From contig NZ_JAVBXD010000028.1 in NCBI RefSeq assembly GCF_030756675.1, positions 1 to 64,000 of the forward strand: a stretch of DNA of 64,000 bases. The letters run 5' to 3'. Positions 1 through 7,583 of the stretch are shown in pieces. This DNA is from Bacillus multifaciens (GTDB lineage: Bacteria; Bacillota; Bacilli; Bacillales; Bacillaceae_G). The position numbers and the translations under genes were made by a program. How positions within the stretch are numbered: position 1 is the first letter of the stretch; each line of letters begins with the position of its first letter. The notes beneath the pieces were generated by a model. That model was not told where the DNA came from and did not search any database. It worked only from the letters and a program-made list of their open reading frames with translations.

Positions 1-26
1 TTCCTACTTTCAGTCAATCAGTTGTT

Positions 27-43
27 GTTATCAAGTTGATAAC
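27..43. promoter_or_regulatory. perfect 17-bp palindrome
   Basis: The arms GTTATCAA and TTGATAAC are separated by one G, with no T-run on either side, so a protein-binding site is more likely than a terminator. It lies upstream of the small peptide gene at 206. The function is unknown. Confidence 0.35.
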
Positions 44-205
44 CCTCCTACTTCATGCTTACACATTTATAAGGAAACGTGTCGCGCAAATAACGATTTT
101 GTTTAGTTTTCTAACCTGTTTCATCGACGTTTTGTTCTATATATTAACAGACCAATATATGTTAAAATATACAATTGTAACTATTTATTACTAGGAGGCT
201 TAATT

Positions 206-313
206 ATGTCATTTGCAGTAGGAAGTGCAATTTTTATGACTTTAGTTGGAGCAATATCTGGAGCAATATTCGGTACAATTTCCTCTAAAAATAAGAGTAA
301 AAGTACCAATTAG
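206..313 (+). CDS. 35-aa hydrophobic small peptide
   Basis: An ATG lies 6 bases after a strong AGGAGG site and opens a 35-codon frame ending in TAG. The peptide begins MSFAVGSAIFMTLVGAISGA and ends in a short Lys/Ser/Asn tail, so it is one Gly/Ala-rich helix able to sit in a membrane, plus a basic tail. It has its own hairpin terminator about 35 bases downstream, which supports an independent short transcript. No family is recognised. Single-helix phage or toxin-like peptides can look like this, but nothing here proves toxicity. Confidence 0.55.
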   Translation: MSFAVGSAIFMTLVGAISGAIFGTISSKNKSKSTN

Positions 314-346
314 AAACTCCAAATAATAAATGTTAATATCTATTTG

Positions 347-390
347 AATGACAGCTGATACGTCTTTGACATTTCAGCTGTCATTTTCTA
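347..390 (+). terminator. terminator of the 35-aa peptide gene
   Basis: The arms AATGACAGCTGA and TCAGCTGTCATT (347-358 and 374-385) form a 12-bp stem followed by TTCTATT. Confidence 0.7.
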
Positions 391-408
391 TTAAAATAAG
401 GATTTTGT

Positions 409-1116
409 TTAGTTTTCAGAATGTATTTCTGCACAATATACTGTAATCTCTTCTCCATCGAAATCAGGATCATCAGCAGGTTTCCACTCTTCTTCTCCGA
501 CAATTATTTCTGTTACATGCGGTTTAATAACAGTTTCTCGGCAACCTTTATTTTCTAATAGATATTTTTCAGCCTGTTCAACGAATTCTTTTTTACTTTT
601 AAAATTTCTAACGTCGCTCAAAATGATTTGGCCGTCATAGTCTTCGAAAAAACCTTGAACTGGCTTTCTTTTTTCTATTTGAGCTTTTTGCCCTTCGATT
701 ACCTTGTCCCTTAAATGTTCTGGAATATCTTCAGCTAAAATATTTACATAGCATCTTTTTTGATGGAGTTCCAAACTCTTGTGTGCTTTTTCGATATTTT
801 TACGTAACATATACTGTGCTTTAAGAAACGCTTTATATGCACTAACTAGTGAATGAGCAACAATTTTACCTGTTGTCATTTCAGTTATGACAAACATTCT
901 TTTTGACACGCTATATCGTGAGAAAAGATGAATTCCTTCAATATTTCCGCAATACTCTTGCGTCTCCACAAATACACCATCAATTGCTCCAAAAACAACT
1001 TTATTAATAATCACGCCAACATCGTACTTTTCTCCTACAATCAACGGACCTTGAATTGCATTAAAGTAACGGTCTTCCTCATTGAACATGTTTGCTACCA
1101 TTCCTGCGAATCTCAT
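409..1116 (-). CDS. hypothetical prophage-associated protein, 235 aa
   Basis: The ATG is preceded by AAAAGGGGATG at good spacing. The protein is soluble, with no membrane segment. A middle part rich in Lys and Glu (about residues 95-150) looks helical, and the acidic C-terminus ends in a run with GEEEWKPADDPDFDGEE. I do not recognise the family. Its leftward orientation matches the prophage early genes to its right, but bcrC between them reads the other way, so membership in the prophage is inferred. Confidence 0.6.
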   Translation of the reverse strand: MRFAGMVANMFNEEDRYFNAIQGPLIVGEKYDVGVIINKVVFGAIDGVFVETQEYCGNIEGIHLFSRYSVSKRMFVITEMTTGKIVAHSLVSAYKAFLKAQYMLRKNIEKAHKSLELHQKRCYVNILAEDIPEHLRDKVIEGQKAQIEKRKPVQGFFEDYDGQIILSDVRNFKSKKEFVEQAEKYLLENKGCRETVIKPHVTEIIVGEEEWKPADDPDFDGEEITVYCAEIHSEN

Positions 1117-1345
1117 AATCTACATCCCCTTTTCTATCTAATAACTATTTTATTAAAAATCTTTAATGAGCTAATCCTTACAGTTTTGTAATACTAATGT
1201 CACTAAAATCAATTTTTTCACTATAAACTCTTTACTATAATTTTCCTTATACACAAACAAGAATTAATTAAGAAACCGTTAAGCCTCAGTTTAAAAATTT
1301 TTCACATAATAAAGTTATAGACACACAATAAGGAGCGATTTAAAA

Positions 1346-1945
1346 ATGTCTTTTTCTCAATTAAATATTGATGCTTTTCGAGCTATCAATGATTTAGGGA
1401 AACAATATTCATCCCTAAACTCAACAATGGTATTTTTAGCGGAGTATATGGTATATTTTTTAGGTTTAATTATTATGGCTTATTGGTTTACTCAATCTAG
1501 AAAAAACAAAATGATGATTATTCAAGCAATGGTTGCTTTCGTAACTGCTGAAATTATTGGAAAGTTAGCAGGAAAATTGCACTTGAATTATCAACCATTT
1601 GCAGTTTTACCTAATGTTAATAAACTTGTCGATCATGCAGTAGATAATTCATTTCCTAGCGACCATACGATTCTATTTTTTTCAATTTGTTTTTCATTCT
1701 GGCTTGTTCGTAAAAAGGCTAGATGGTTATGGCCTATACTTGCATTCTGCGTAGCTATTTCTCGTATTTGGGTAGGAGTTCATTATCCTTTCGATGTCAT
1801 AACAGGAGCTTTAATAGGAATTATTTCAGCACTATTTTCGTATTGGTTAACACCGAAAATTACATTCATCAAACAATTACTTAATCTTTACGAAAAAATA
1901 GAACAAAATGTAATACCATCCAAAAACAAGTCGAAAAACTTTTGA
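1346..1945 (+). CDS. bcrC: undecaprenyl-diphosphatase, PAP2 type (BcrC-like)
   Basis: This integral membrane PAP2 phosphatase should release undecaprenyl phosphate from its pyrophosphate, recycling the lipid carrier of cell-wall synthesis. Homologues give basal bacitracin tolerance. The 199-aa protein shows the three phosphatase motifs: KLAGKLHLNYQPF (about 73-85), SFPSDHT (about 102-108) and SRIWVGVHYPFDV (about 139-151), among several hydrophobic helices. The start follows AAGGAGCGATT. It stands between leftward prophage-type genes but reads rightward, with its own terminator. It may be a resident chromosomal gene at the prophage edge or cargo carried by the phage; this window cannot decide. 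Confidence 0.85.
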   Translation: MSFSQLNIDAFRAINDLGKQYSSLNSTMVFLAEYMVYFLGLIIMAYWFTQSRKNKMMIIQAMVAFVTAEIIGKLAGKLHLNYQPFAVLPNVNKLVDHAVDNSFPSDHTILFFSICFSFWLVRKKARWLWPILAFCVAISRIWVGVHYPFDVITGALIGIISALFSYWLTPKITFIKQLLNLYEKIEQNVIPSKNKSKNF

Positions 1946-2009
1946 TTAATCTCACAAAGCTAAAAAGATTACATATACTACCGAGTATTTTTCAATATTG
2001 TCTTGATCG

Positions 2010-2040
2010 AAGAGCGCTCCCTTGGGCGCTCTTTAATTTT
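2010..2040 (+). terminator. terminator of bcrC
   Basis: AAGAGCGC and GCGCTCTT form an 8-bp GC-rich stem with a short loop, followed by TAATTTT. Confidence 0.75.
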
Positions 2041-2056
2041 AAAATAACGCTTTGGT

Positions 2057-2374
2057 TTAAATTTCTTTTACCTCTACTTCACAATCATTATCTTCACTTA
2101 CCACATGGATATTAATAGCATCAAAGATTCTCCAATCATCTTCAGAAACTCCAATTGGCGGCTTTCCGTTTTCTAAAGGGATGCCATATCCTTCAATACA
2201 CTCATGACCAAATCTAGCTCTATACTGAGCAATCATGTCTGCATGACCTTTTAAATCTTCAATGTTGTAAAAGTTATTTTTAAAGTTTTCTAACCAATCT
2301 GCATCCATTTTATTTTCATCTAATGCAATAGTGAATTTATCTACACGAGTTACCGTACACACAAACTTTTTCAT
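2057..2374 (-). CDS. hypothetical prophage protein, 105 aa
   Basis: The start MKKFVCTVTRVDKFTI follows GGGGAAAATAAG. The protein is small, soluble and acidic, with a DUF-like alpha/beta look. No family is recognised. It reads in the same direction as the replication genes and is the last gene of that leftward block before bcrC. Confidence 0.55.
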   Translation of the reverse strand: MKKFVCTVTRVDKFTIALDENKMDADWLENFKNNFYNIEDLKGHADMIAQYRARFGHECIEGYGIPLENGKPPIGVSEDDWRIFDAINIHVVSEDNDCEVEVKEI

Positions 2375-2413
2375 CTTATTTTCCCCATTCCTTAATAAAA
2401 TTCAAAATTGGTA

Positions 2414-2614
2414 TCAAAGTAACTGTGTTTTCCGCTCACCAATACGAGTTACTTTTCCATTTTTATATACAAATGATTGTTCACCGTGTCCACTGCTTGG
2501 TGGATTTATCTCATGTATTTGTCCATCTTTCACTACATAAATCTTGTTTTCTTTTAAATCTATTTCAGCTTTCATTTCTGCAATATTTTCTTTAATAATC
2601 CCCACCGAAACCAC
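2414..2614 (-). CDS. small protein, possibly XtrA/YqaO family
   Basis: A 66-aa protein with pattern EIDLKENKIYVVKDGQIHEI followed by FVYKNGKVTRI, resembling the short beta-rich XtrA/YqaO proteins of PBSX and skin prophages in B. subtilis. The match is by feel only. The frame opens at GTG (2614). A second in-frame GTG three codons later has GGGAGTGG about 5 bases upstream and may be the real start. It lies between replication genes and the small unknown at 2057, a usual place for such genes. Confidence 0.5.
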   Translation of the reverse strand: MVSVGIIKENIAEMKAEIDLKENKIYVVKDGQIHEINPPSSGHGEQSFVYKNGKVTRIGERKTQLL

Positions 2615-2626
2615 TCCCGTTTATGC

Positions 2627-2676
2627 TATAATTACTTTGTCGAAGTTAGTCGGGAGTAATCTCGGCTTTTTTTATT
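2627..2676 (+). ncRNA. putative tiny transcript: promoter plus terminator
   Basis: TGCTATAAT (extended -10) is followed within about 40 bases by a hairpin with arms AGTCGGG and CTCGGCT and a run of seven T. All of this lies on the strand opposite the flanking leftward genes, so a transcript of only about 35-40 nt would be made. No clear -35 is seen. A very similar arrangement occurs at 5540-5630. Confidence 0.35.
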
Positions 2677-2686
2677 TTGTGTAATC

Positions 2687-3049
2687 TCATAAATACTGCA
2701 CAACATCTTCTGGAATAAATGATTGTTCCACTGACAAGTAAAGCCGTATTGGGATCGGTTGTTTATTATCCCTTGCTTGCTTACATAACTCTTCAGCTTT
2801 TTCCCAATCAAAGCGATGATCTTCCGCTCGTTTATATCGCCAAATTCCAATTGTATAATCCTCAAACAGTTTATACTTTTCTTCGTATGATGTTGTTTGT
2901 TTTAACTCATCAACCGCTTTAGCTCTACGAGGAACTTGAACCATCACATCTGTATAACGTACTTGAGAGTTTGAATATTGCATTTTAGCTCGCTTAATAT
3001 TAAATTCAGACACTGGCTCAACATCAAAGATTGTTAACTGCTTTGGCAT
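2687..3049 (-). CDS. hypothetical prophage protein, 120 aa
   Basis: The protein begins MPKQLTIFDVEPVSEF. I chose the ATG at 3049 because AAAGGGTGAG stands just upstream; an in-frame GTG three codons earlier overlaps that site. The protein is charged and soluble with several aromatic residues (IGIWRYKRAEDHRFDWEKAE). It sits 38 bases after the helicase gene in the same direction. No family is recognised; proteins in this position of Bacillus phages are often annotated only as hypothetical. Confidence 0.6.
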   Translation of the reverse strand: MPKQLTIFDVEPVSEFNIKRAKMQYSNSQVRYTDVMVQVPRRAKAVDELKQTTSYEEKYKLFEDYTIGIWRYKRAEDHRFDWEKAEELCKQARDNKQPIPIRLYLSVEQSFIPEDVVQYL

Positions 3050-3087
3050 GTGTCTCACCCTTTTCCCTTCTCATCATCACAACACCA

Positions 3088-4416
3088 CTAAGCCTCCTGC
3101 CTAGATTCGTTATCAAATCTACGTTCAAGATTAATAAACTTACTAAACTCTTTAATAAAAGCCAGTTCTACAACGCCTACGGGGCCGTTTCTCTGTTTAG
3201 CTAGGATAATTTCAGTCACATTTTTATTCGCTGTTTCTGCATCGTAATAATCTTCACGATACAAGAATGCAATCAAATCAGCGTCTTGCTCAATTTGTCC
3301 AGTCTCACGTAAATCAGATAACAACGGCCGCTTATCTTGTCTATTTTCAACCGCACGACTTAACTGTGATAAAGCAATTACACAAACTTTTAATTCTCTG
3401 GCCATCAATTTCAACTTGCGGCTAATCTCACCAATTTCTTGCATACGGTTTCCCTTATGCTTTGGATCACCAACGATAAGTTGTAGATAATCGATTGCTA
3501 TTAATACCTTTTCATTTGGATATTTACGTTTTAATTTTCTTGTCTTTGCATAAATTTCTTGCATTGTTACATTTGGCTTATCATATATTTCTAGCGGCAG
3601 GTTATTAATTAATCCCATCGCTTGACTAATCTTTTCCCAGTCCTTGATGTTACATAGTTTTTTAGGGTTCTTCATTTTTGTTGCATCAACGTTTCCAGCG
3701 CTCGAGATTATACGCTTAAGCAATTGCTCTTCTCCCATCTCTAGTGAAAATATTCCTGTCGCTGTATCTGAACTTGCTGCATTATACGCGATGTTTAACA
3801 CAAATGCGGTTTTCCCCATCGATGGACGTCCACCGACAATGATTAAATCTCCTTCCTGTAATCCTGATGTCATTCTATTCAAGTCGTTGTAACCAGTATT
3901 TATGCCTGTTAAATCTCCAATATCAACCTGCATTTTTTGATATAGCTCTACAAGAGTTCCTCTTAAATCAAATTCACCTGCATATCCTGTCTCTTCAATA
4001 GCATTCAACTCATCTATTGTGTTGCTAATCGCGCTAATATCCTTGTCATTTTTAAGATTGTTATATAAATTGACAACTACTTCTTGAGCATGCCTCATCC
4101 TCCAAGCTTCGATAACTAGACCTTCGTGATAAGAGAAATTCTTTGTTGTTGAAACTACATCAGTTAAATTAACAAAAAACTCTACACCGCCAATTTGGTG
4201 GATAAATGTTTCATCAAATTTAGCAATTAACGACACAAGATCTATCGGGCTCTCAGCATCATCTAATTCCTTCATAGCCCTAAAAACAATTTGATGTGCT
4301 GGATGTGATAATTGTTTTTCTCTTAACTGACAATCTTTAATTAAATCACCTTCAAGAAGGATACTACCTAAAACACTTTGTTCGGCTTCTATATTGCGAA
4401 TGATCTCGTTACTCAT
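3088..4416 (-). CDS. phage replicative DNA helicase, DnaB family
   Basis: A ring-forming 5'-3' helicase that unwinds DNA ahead of the polymerase. The 442-aa protein has the DnaB N-terminal domain (about 1-100), Walker A GGRPSMGKTA, Walker B VLIAIDYLQL and the C-terminal RecA-like core with LSQLSRAVENRQDKRP and LRETGQIEQDADLIAFL. I place the start at 4416: its ATGA overlaps the TGA of the upstream DnaD-like gene and GGATGG lies 8 bases before it, a usual coupled arrangement. It is the prophage copy rather than the chromosomal helicase, judged from its phage neighbours. The pairing with a DnaD-like loader is typical. Confidence 0.9.
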   Translation of the reverse strand: MSNEIIRNIEAEQSVLGSILLEGDLIKDCQLREKQLSHPAHQIVFRAMKELDDAESPIDLVSLIAKFDETFIHQIGGVEFFVNLTDVVSTTKNFSYHEGLVIEAWRMRHAQEVVVNLYNNLKNDKDISAISNTIDELNAIEETGYAGEFDLRGTLVELYQKMQVDIGDLTGINTGYNDLNRMTSGLQEGDLIIVGGRPSMGKTAFVLNIAYNAASSDTATGIFSLEMGEEQLLKRIISSAGNVDATKMKNPKKLCNIKDWEKISQAMGLINNLPLEIYDKPNVTMQEIYAKTRKLKRKYPNEKVLIAIDYLQLIVGDPKHKGNRMQEIGEISRKLKLMARELKVCVIALSQLSRAVENRQDKRPLLSDLRETGQIEQDADLIAFLYREDYYDAETANKNVTEIILAKQRNGPVGVVELAFIKEFSKFINLERRFDNESRQEA

Positions 4417-5348
4417 TGCATCATCCATCCGTTCTGTTTGTTAAGCGCTGCGAGTTCTTCATCAGTAGGTGCATTTTGTTGCCAAGACTCTTGCTGCTGC
4501 AATACTTGCTGAGTTGATTCAGATAAACCTTTTTGTTGATAAGTTGGTTGTTGCTTCACTTGTGCTGTTTTCTTAGCGCGAAATGCTTTATCGGCCGCCT
4601 CAATATCAGCTGCTGTCTTAAGACCTTTAAGGTGCCAATCTCGTAAAATTGTATTTACGTAAGACATGTTTCTAGTATTTTTTTCTAAAGCGATTTCCAT
4701 TGCTTTAACAACAAGCTCTGCATTTAAATCATCTATCCAAGCATGAATACCCTCTGCGATAAATGATGTAATGAATCCAAAATTTTGTTCGTAAAAAGAA
4801 ATCGGATTAACTTCAACAACTTCTTCCGCGCTCGCGCGTTCTTCTTGTTGTTGTTCTTTTTCTTTTTCTTCTTCTTTTTCTTCTTCTTGCCCACCTGTCG
4901 TTGACGTATCGTCGGACGTATCGTTAGCAACAAGAAATTCTTCGAAAATGGAACAAATTTTATCGTTTTTAACTTTTTGTGCAACTAAGCCGACCAGACT
5001 AACATCTGATACTCCATCTAATTCTTTACGGATACAATCCTCAATCGGTTTACCACCTCTATTAAGGTTGTATTTTCCCCAGTTGATAATCGCTAATTCT
5101 CGTGTTTCTGGATTATACTTAACTAATTTATGGTGCTTTTCAAAACGATCTAAGAGTGAATTAATACTTTCCATGGAGTATCCTAAATCGAAAGCCATTT
5201 GCTTTTTCGTAATTTGGTACACACCAATTTGTGTAGTACGTGGGTTTGTAAGAAGATACAGATTAAACAATTTATCTTCCGGAGTCATCTCTTCAATAAC
5301 CTTTGCATCCTGCCAAAATGAAACTTGTACTTGTCTATAAACTGCCAT
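4413..5348 (-). CDS. DnaD-domain replication initiation protein
   Basis: The N-terminal half (about 1-110, MAVYRQVQVSFWQDAKV) looks like the winged-helix DnaD-like domain of phage replication initiators. A low-complexity linker rich in Glu/Gln (about 150-190) leads to a second DnaD-like region ending INTILRDW-type (YVNTILRDWHLKGLKT). The Gln-rich tail probably contacts the helicase. The start is the ATG 9 bases after AGGAGG. It should recruit the helicase encoded immediately downstream to the phage origin. The acidic linker is encoded by a repetitive purine-rich tract at about 4846-4895, which could vary in length. Confidence 0.8.
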   Translation of the reverse strand: MAVYRQVQVSFWQDAKVIEEMTPEDKLFNLYLLTNPRTTQIGVYQITKKQMAFDLGYSMESINSLLDRFEKHHKLVKYNPETRELAIINWGKYNLNRGGKPIEDCIRKELDGVSDVSLVGLVAQKVKNDKICSIFEEFLVANDTSDDTSTTGGQEEEKEEEKEKEQQQEERASAEEVVEVNPISFYEQNFGFITSFIAEGIHAWIDDLNAELVVKAMEIALEKNTRNMSYVNTILRDWHLKGLKTAADIEAADKAFRAKKTAQVKQQPTYQQKGLSESTQQVLQQQESWQQNAPTDEELAALNKQNGWMMQ

Positions 5349-5349
5349 G

Positions 5350-5526
5350 TTATTCATCCTCCTGTTTACATATCGCAAATCCATCTTCTATACGTAATAA
5401 GCGATAATTCTTATATCCTTTTACAAGATACTGCTGCACTAAATGAATGAGATGTTGCTTTGATGTCGATTGCTGAAATATCTTAGGATTCAGCAACACT
5501 CTATGTATTTTCTTGTCTAAAAGCAT
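5350..5526 (-). CDS. 58-aa basic hypothetical protein
   Basis: An ATG six bases after GGAGGG opens 58 codons that stop one base before the DnaD-like start, so the two genes are probably translated in tandem; the downstream gene's AGGAGG lies inside this reading frame. The protein begins MLLDKKIHRVLLNPKIFQQS and is basic with many Gln and Tyr. No family is recognised. Confidence 0.6.
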   Translation of the reverse strand: MLLDKKIHRVLLNPKIFQQSTSKQHLIHLVQQYLVKGYKNYRLLRIEDGFAICKQEDE

Positions 5527-5539
5527 GCAACACCCTCCA

Positions 5540-5630
5540 TTGTTATTCAGCGCTTAATTTGGTATAATTACCCTAACTTAATTTTGAAAAGCACTTAATC
5601 TATCGCTCGGCAAAGCGATAGATTTTTTAT
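5540..5630 (+). ncRNA. putative tiny transcript: promoter plus terminator
   Basis: TTGTTA (5540-5545), a 17-base spacer and TATAAT (5563-5568, with an extended TGG before it) form a good sigma-A promoter on the plus strand. About 35 bases later CTATCGCT and AGCGATAG form a hairpin followed by TTTTTTAT. The expected RNA is about 55 nt and contains no ORF. It lies between two leftward genes and would be antisense to their leader. Confidence 0.45.
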
Positions 5631-5911
5631 TTCCTTCGCTTCACTAAAGAAGCATTAACTCCATTCGCTTGGAGCCCCTTAATCACCACACGATGGCTTT
5701 TAGATACCTCATGTTCTTCTTTTGCATCACGAAGCATTTTAAATTCTTTCATGCATCGATCCAGTTCTTCTTCCCAGCGATTTGATTCTTCTGCTGATTT
5801 TGCATTAAACATGTTGTAAATGCATGTATTCATGCAATCATGAAGTTCATTTGCAAACGAAAAGTCTCCTAGAAGAACAAGATCATGAAGACGCTCGTAT
5901 TTATGTGTCAT
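5627..5911 (-). CDS. hypothetical prophage protein, 94 aa
   Basis: The protein starts MTHKYERLHDLVLLGDFSF after AAAGGGGTG. It is helical and charged, with three Cys in the middle (LHDCMNTCIY, DRCMKEF) and a very basic end NASLVKRRK that suggests nucleic-acid contact. No family is recognised. It is the first small gene of the leftward replication block after the 190-base gap that holds palindromes. Confidence 0.55.
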   Translation of the reverse strand: MTHKYERLHDLVLLGDFSFANELHDCMNTCIYNMFNAKSAEESNRWEEELDRCMKEFKMLRDAKEEHEVSKSHRVVIKGLQANGVNASLVKRRK

Positions 5912-5960
5912 GAATCACACCCCTTTTCTATTTAAATTGATGCTGTACGCATCGTTACAA

Positions 5961-6034
5961 CCAGAAAGAAGAATCGTTTTAAGGGGATGGGGTAACAACC
6001 CTTTCTGGTCATAACGACAAGCACAGTGCTTGTC
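5961..6034. promoter_or_regulatory. two inverted repeats in a divergent promoter gap
   Basis: CCAGAAAG (5961-5968) pairs with CTTTCTGG (6001-6008). Just after it lies a perfect palindrome GACAAGCACAGTGCTTGTC (6016-6034). They sit between the leftward gene at 5911 and the rightward gene at 6102, so they may be operators. The second could also end a rightward transcript, although the T-run is weak. Confidence 0.4.
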
Positions 6035-6101
6035 TAGTTTTATAGAAATATCCAAAAATCTATTATTTTGGTATAATATTCCTTGAAAGGAGGTTTAACC
6101 A

Positions 6102-6482
6102 ATGAAACTAAATCACGATTGTATAAGAGATCTTCTTCTTGAATTAGAAGAAAAACTTACTATCAATGAACATTTTTTATTACCACATTTCAATAGTTTA
6201 AATACCGTTTCAAAACACGGGTTTGATGACACTTACTATAGTTTTTTAAAGCTACTTGAAGCTAACTATTTAAACGGAAACTATAAGTATGCTAGTGATG
6301 AATTGATTCATTTGTCAGTTTCTTCTATATCATGGGATGGTCACCAATTTTTAGATACTATTCGTGACAATGAAATATGGTCAAAAACTAAAAAAGCTGT
6401 AGGCTCATTGTCAAGCGCATCAATTTCCATAATGTCATCATTAGCAACTAGTTATTTAAAACAGAAGTTTGGATTAAAATAA
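6102..6482 (+). CDS. DUF2513 family protein
   Basis: The start MKLNHDCIRDLLLELEEKL and the middle SSISWDGHQFLDTIRDNEIW match the DUF2513 pattern (MKLNxDCVRDILL ... W.GHEFLDNIRD). The 126-aa length is normal. The family is common on phages and plasmids of Firmicutes and its function is unknown. An extended -10 TGGTATAAT (6069-6077) and AAAGGAGG give it its own rightward transcription, against the surrounding leftward genes. It may therefore be a lysogenic (moron-like) gene. Confidence 0.8.
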   Translation: MKLNHDCIRDLLLELEEKLTINEHFLLPHFNSLNTVSKHGFDDTYYSFLKLLEANYLNGNYKYASDELIHLSVSSISWDGHQFLDTIRDNEIWSKTKKAVGSLSSASISIMSSLATSYLKQKFGLK

Positions 6483-6490
6483 TTAGATAC

Positions 6491-6724
6491 CTATTGGCTT
6501 TTTTTAATAAATTCATCAATAAATTTATTAAATGTAATCAAAAACTGTGTGAATTTATCTGGGGAGTAGTCATTACTATCAAACACTAAGGCCAGTGTTA
6601 AATGACTCTTTCCTTTTCCTTTTAAATCCCTGATATCAAAAGATGTTGGATTTTTAATTTCATAACTTGCAATCGAGATATGCACATATCTTTCTTTGTT
6701 TACTTCCGGAACATGATACTCCAA
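6491..6724 (-). CDS. hypothetical prophage protein, 77 aa
   Basis: The start is TTG, five bases after a strong GGAGGTGAG; no in-frame ATG has a comparable site. The protein has a beta-rich first half (YVHISIASYEIKNPTSFDI) and a helical end with FNKFIDEFIKK. No family is recognised. It converges with the DUF2513 gene, with only 8 bases between the stops. Confidence 0.5.
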   Translation of the reverse strand: MEYHVPEVNKERYVHISIASYEIKNPTSFDIRDLKGKGKSHLTLALVFDSNDYSPDKFTQFLITFNKFIDEFIKKSQ

Positions 6725-6739
6725 TTAACTCACCTCCCC

Positions 6740-6892
6740 TCAATTCGAAACCTTACGGTTCATTTCACGTAATTTTTGTTTTGCTCTTTTCTCATTTATA
6801 AACATTTGTGCCGGACTATTTCGAACCTCAGCACACTTTTGTCTCACTTCTGCTGCTGTCATTAACTTGCTTGCCGACAAAACTCCATTCAT
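6740..6892 (-). CDS. 50-aa basic hypothetical protein
   Basis: The frame could open further upstream, but AAAGAAGGTGAAAAAC stands just before the ATG at 6892 (MNGVLSASKLMTAAEVRQKC). The protein is short and basic. The same leader wording precedes the next gene at 7253, suggesting the two ribosome sites arose by copying or share translational control. Confidence 0.5.
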   Translation of the reverse strand: MNGVLSASKLMTAAEVRQKCAEVRNSPAQMFINEKRAKQKLREMNRKVSN

Positions 6893-6983
6893 GTTTTTCA
6901 CCTTCTTTCTAGTTTTTTCGAAAAATAACGACGTCATTTTTCGACATTTAAAAGCTAAAAAAAATGAAGTACTCATTTATCCA

Positions 6984-7253
6984 TCAATGGACAGCTTGTT
7001 CCTTTATCCACATAAGTAAAAAGTTTTCTGTTTCTACTGCCGGAAAGTACCATTTTCCACCTATTTTGTATTTTGGAAAACGTTCGTCATAGAAGAACTT
7101 CTCTTTGATGGTGTTTTCACTCATACTTGTTTGCTTACAAAGCTCTTTCATATCCCATAGAATTTTTCTCCGCTCAATTTGATCAAGTCGTTTTCTTAAC
7201 TCTTCAACAAAGCGCTGTTCGATAATTTTGTTATCAAGTTGAATGTTAAGCAT
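6984..7253 (-). CDS. DUF771 family helix-turn-helix protein
   Basis: The 89-aa protein MLNIQLDNKIIEQRFVEEL... has the DUF771 pattern: a charged N-terminal helix, RRKILWDMKELCKQTSMSEN and then FFYDERFPKYKIGGKWYFPA. The last part resembles the wing of excisionase/MerR-type DNA-binding domains. ATG 7253 follows AAAGAAGGTGAAAAT, so I prefer it to the ATG 12 codons upstream. It is the first functional gene of the leftward early operon, directly behind the repressor-operator region, where a small regulator or excisionase-like protein is expected. Confidence 0.7.
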   Translation of the reverse strand: MLNIQLDNKIIEQRFVEELRKRLDQIERRKILWDMKELCKQTSMSENTIKEKFFYDERFPKYKIGGKWYFPAVETENFLLMWIKEQAVH

Positions 7254-7324
7254 ATTTTCACCTTCTTTCTCACCAAGAAAATCCGCCATTTTCTTTTCAA
7301 AAAAGTGAGGATTCTCCTTGTCAC

Positions 7325-7347
7325 AAACTACCTTTAAACGGTAGTTT
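7325..7347. promoter_or_regulatory. phage operator 1
   Basis: The arms AAACTACC and GGTAGTTT lie around TTTAAAC. The 17-base core ACTACCTTTAAACGGTA recurs exactly at 7584-7600. It overlaps the end of the broken cro-like gene and precedes the DUF771 gene. Confidence 0.75.
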
Positions 7348-7547
7348 TAGTCAAAAAAAAATCATCATCATACTTCCCATCATTAATAATAGGTAATCGA
7401 ATATAATCAGATGGTATTTTGTATACTATAGATGCTTTCTTCAAAACGTGACCCGGAATAGCTGTAATACCTTGTTCGTAATTTCGCAGCTTCTTCCTGT
7501 CTTAATTCAGCATTAACTCTAGCCGCTTTTAATGTTATCTGAAACAT
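7334..7547 (-). pseudogene. Cro-like HTH regulator broken by an internal deletion
   Basis: From ATG 7547 (after AGAGGT) the frame reads MFQITLKAARVNAELRQEEA, the usual start of a phage XRE/Cro helix-turn-helix protein, and then goes out of frame near 7478-7484. In the next frame the expected remainder appears at once: NYEQGITAIPGHVLKKASIV ... DYIRLPIINNGKYDDDFF, ending at TAA 7334-7336 inside operator 1. About ten residues between EEAAK and NYEQ, including the recognition helix, are missing and the frame has shifted. AAATTA-type microhomology at the junction suggests slippage deletion. The protein should not bind DNA, which would disturb the lysis-lysogeny switch. Confidence 0.8.
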
Positions 7548-7583
7548 ATAATTACCTCTTTTCGTAATTTCTACACTCAATAT

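Noticed and set aside
2632-2865. 77-codon leftward ORF overlapping the 120-aa gene
   Set aside because: No ribosome site, and it overlaps 2687-3049, which has one and a more protein-like composition.
4733-4984. Lys-run ORF inside the DnaD-like gene
   Set aside because: A product of the purine-rich linker tract read in another frame; no start signals.
5961-6034. CRISPR-like or att-like reading of the clustered inverted repeats
   Set aside because: Only two unrelated palindromes, no regular repeat-spacer unit.
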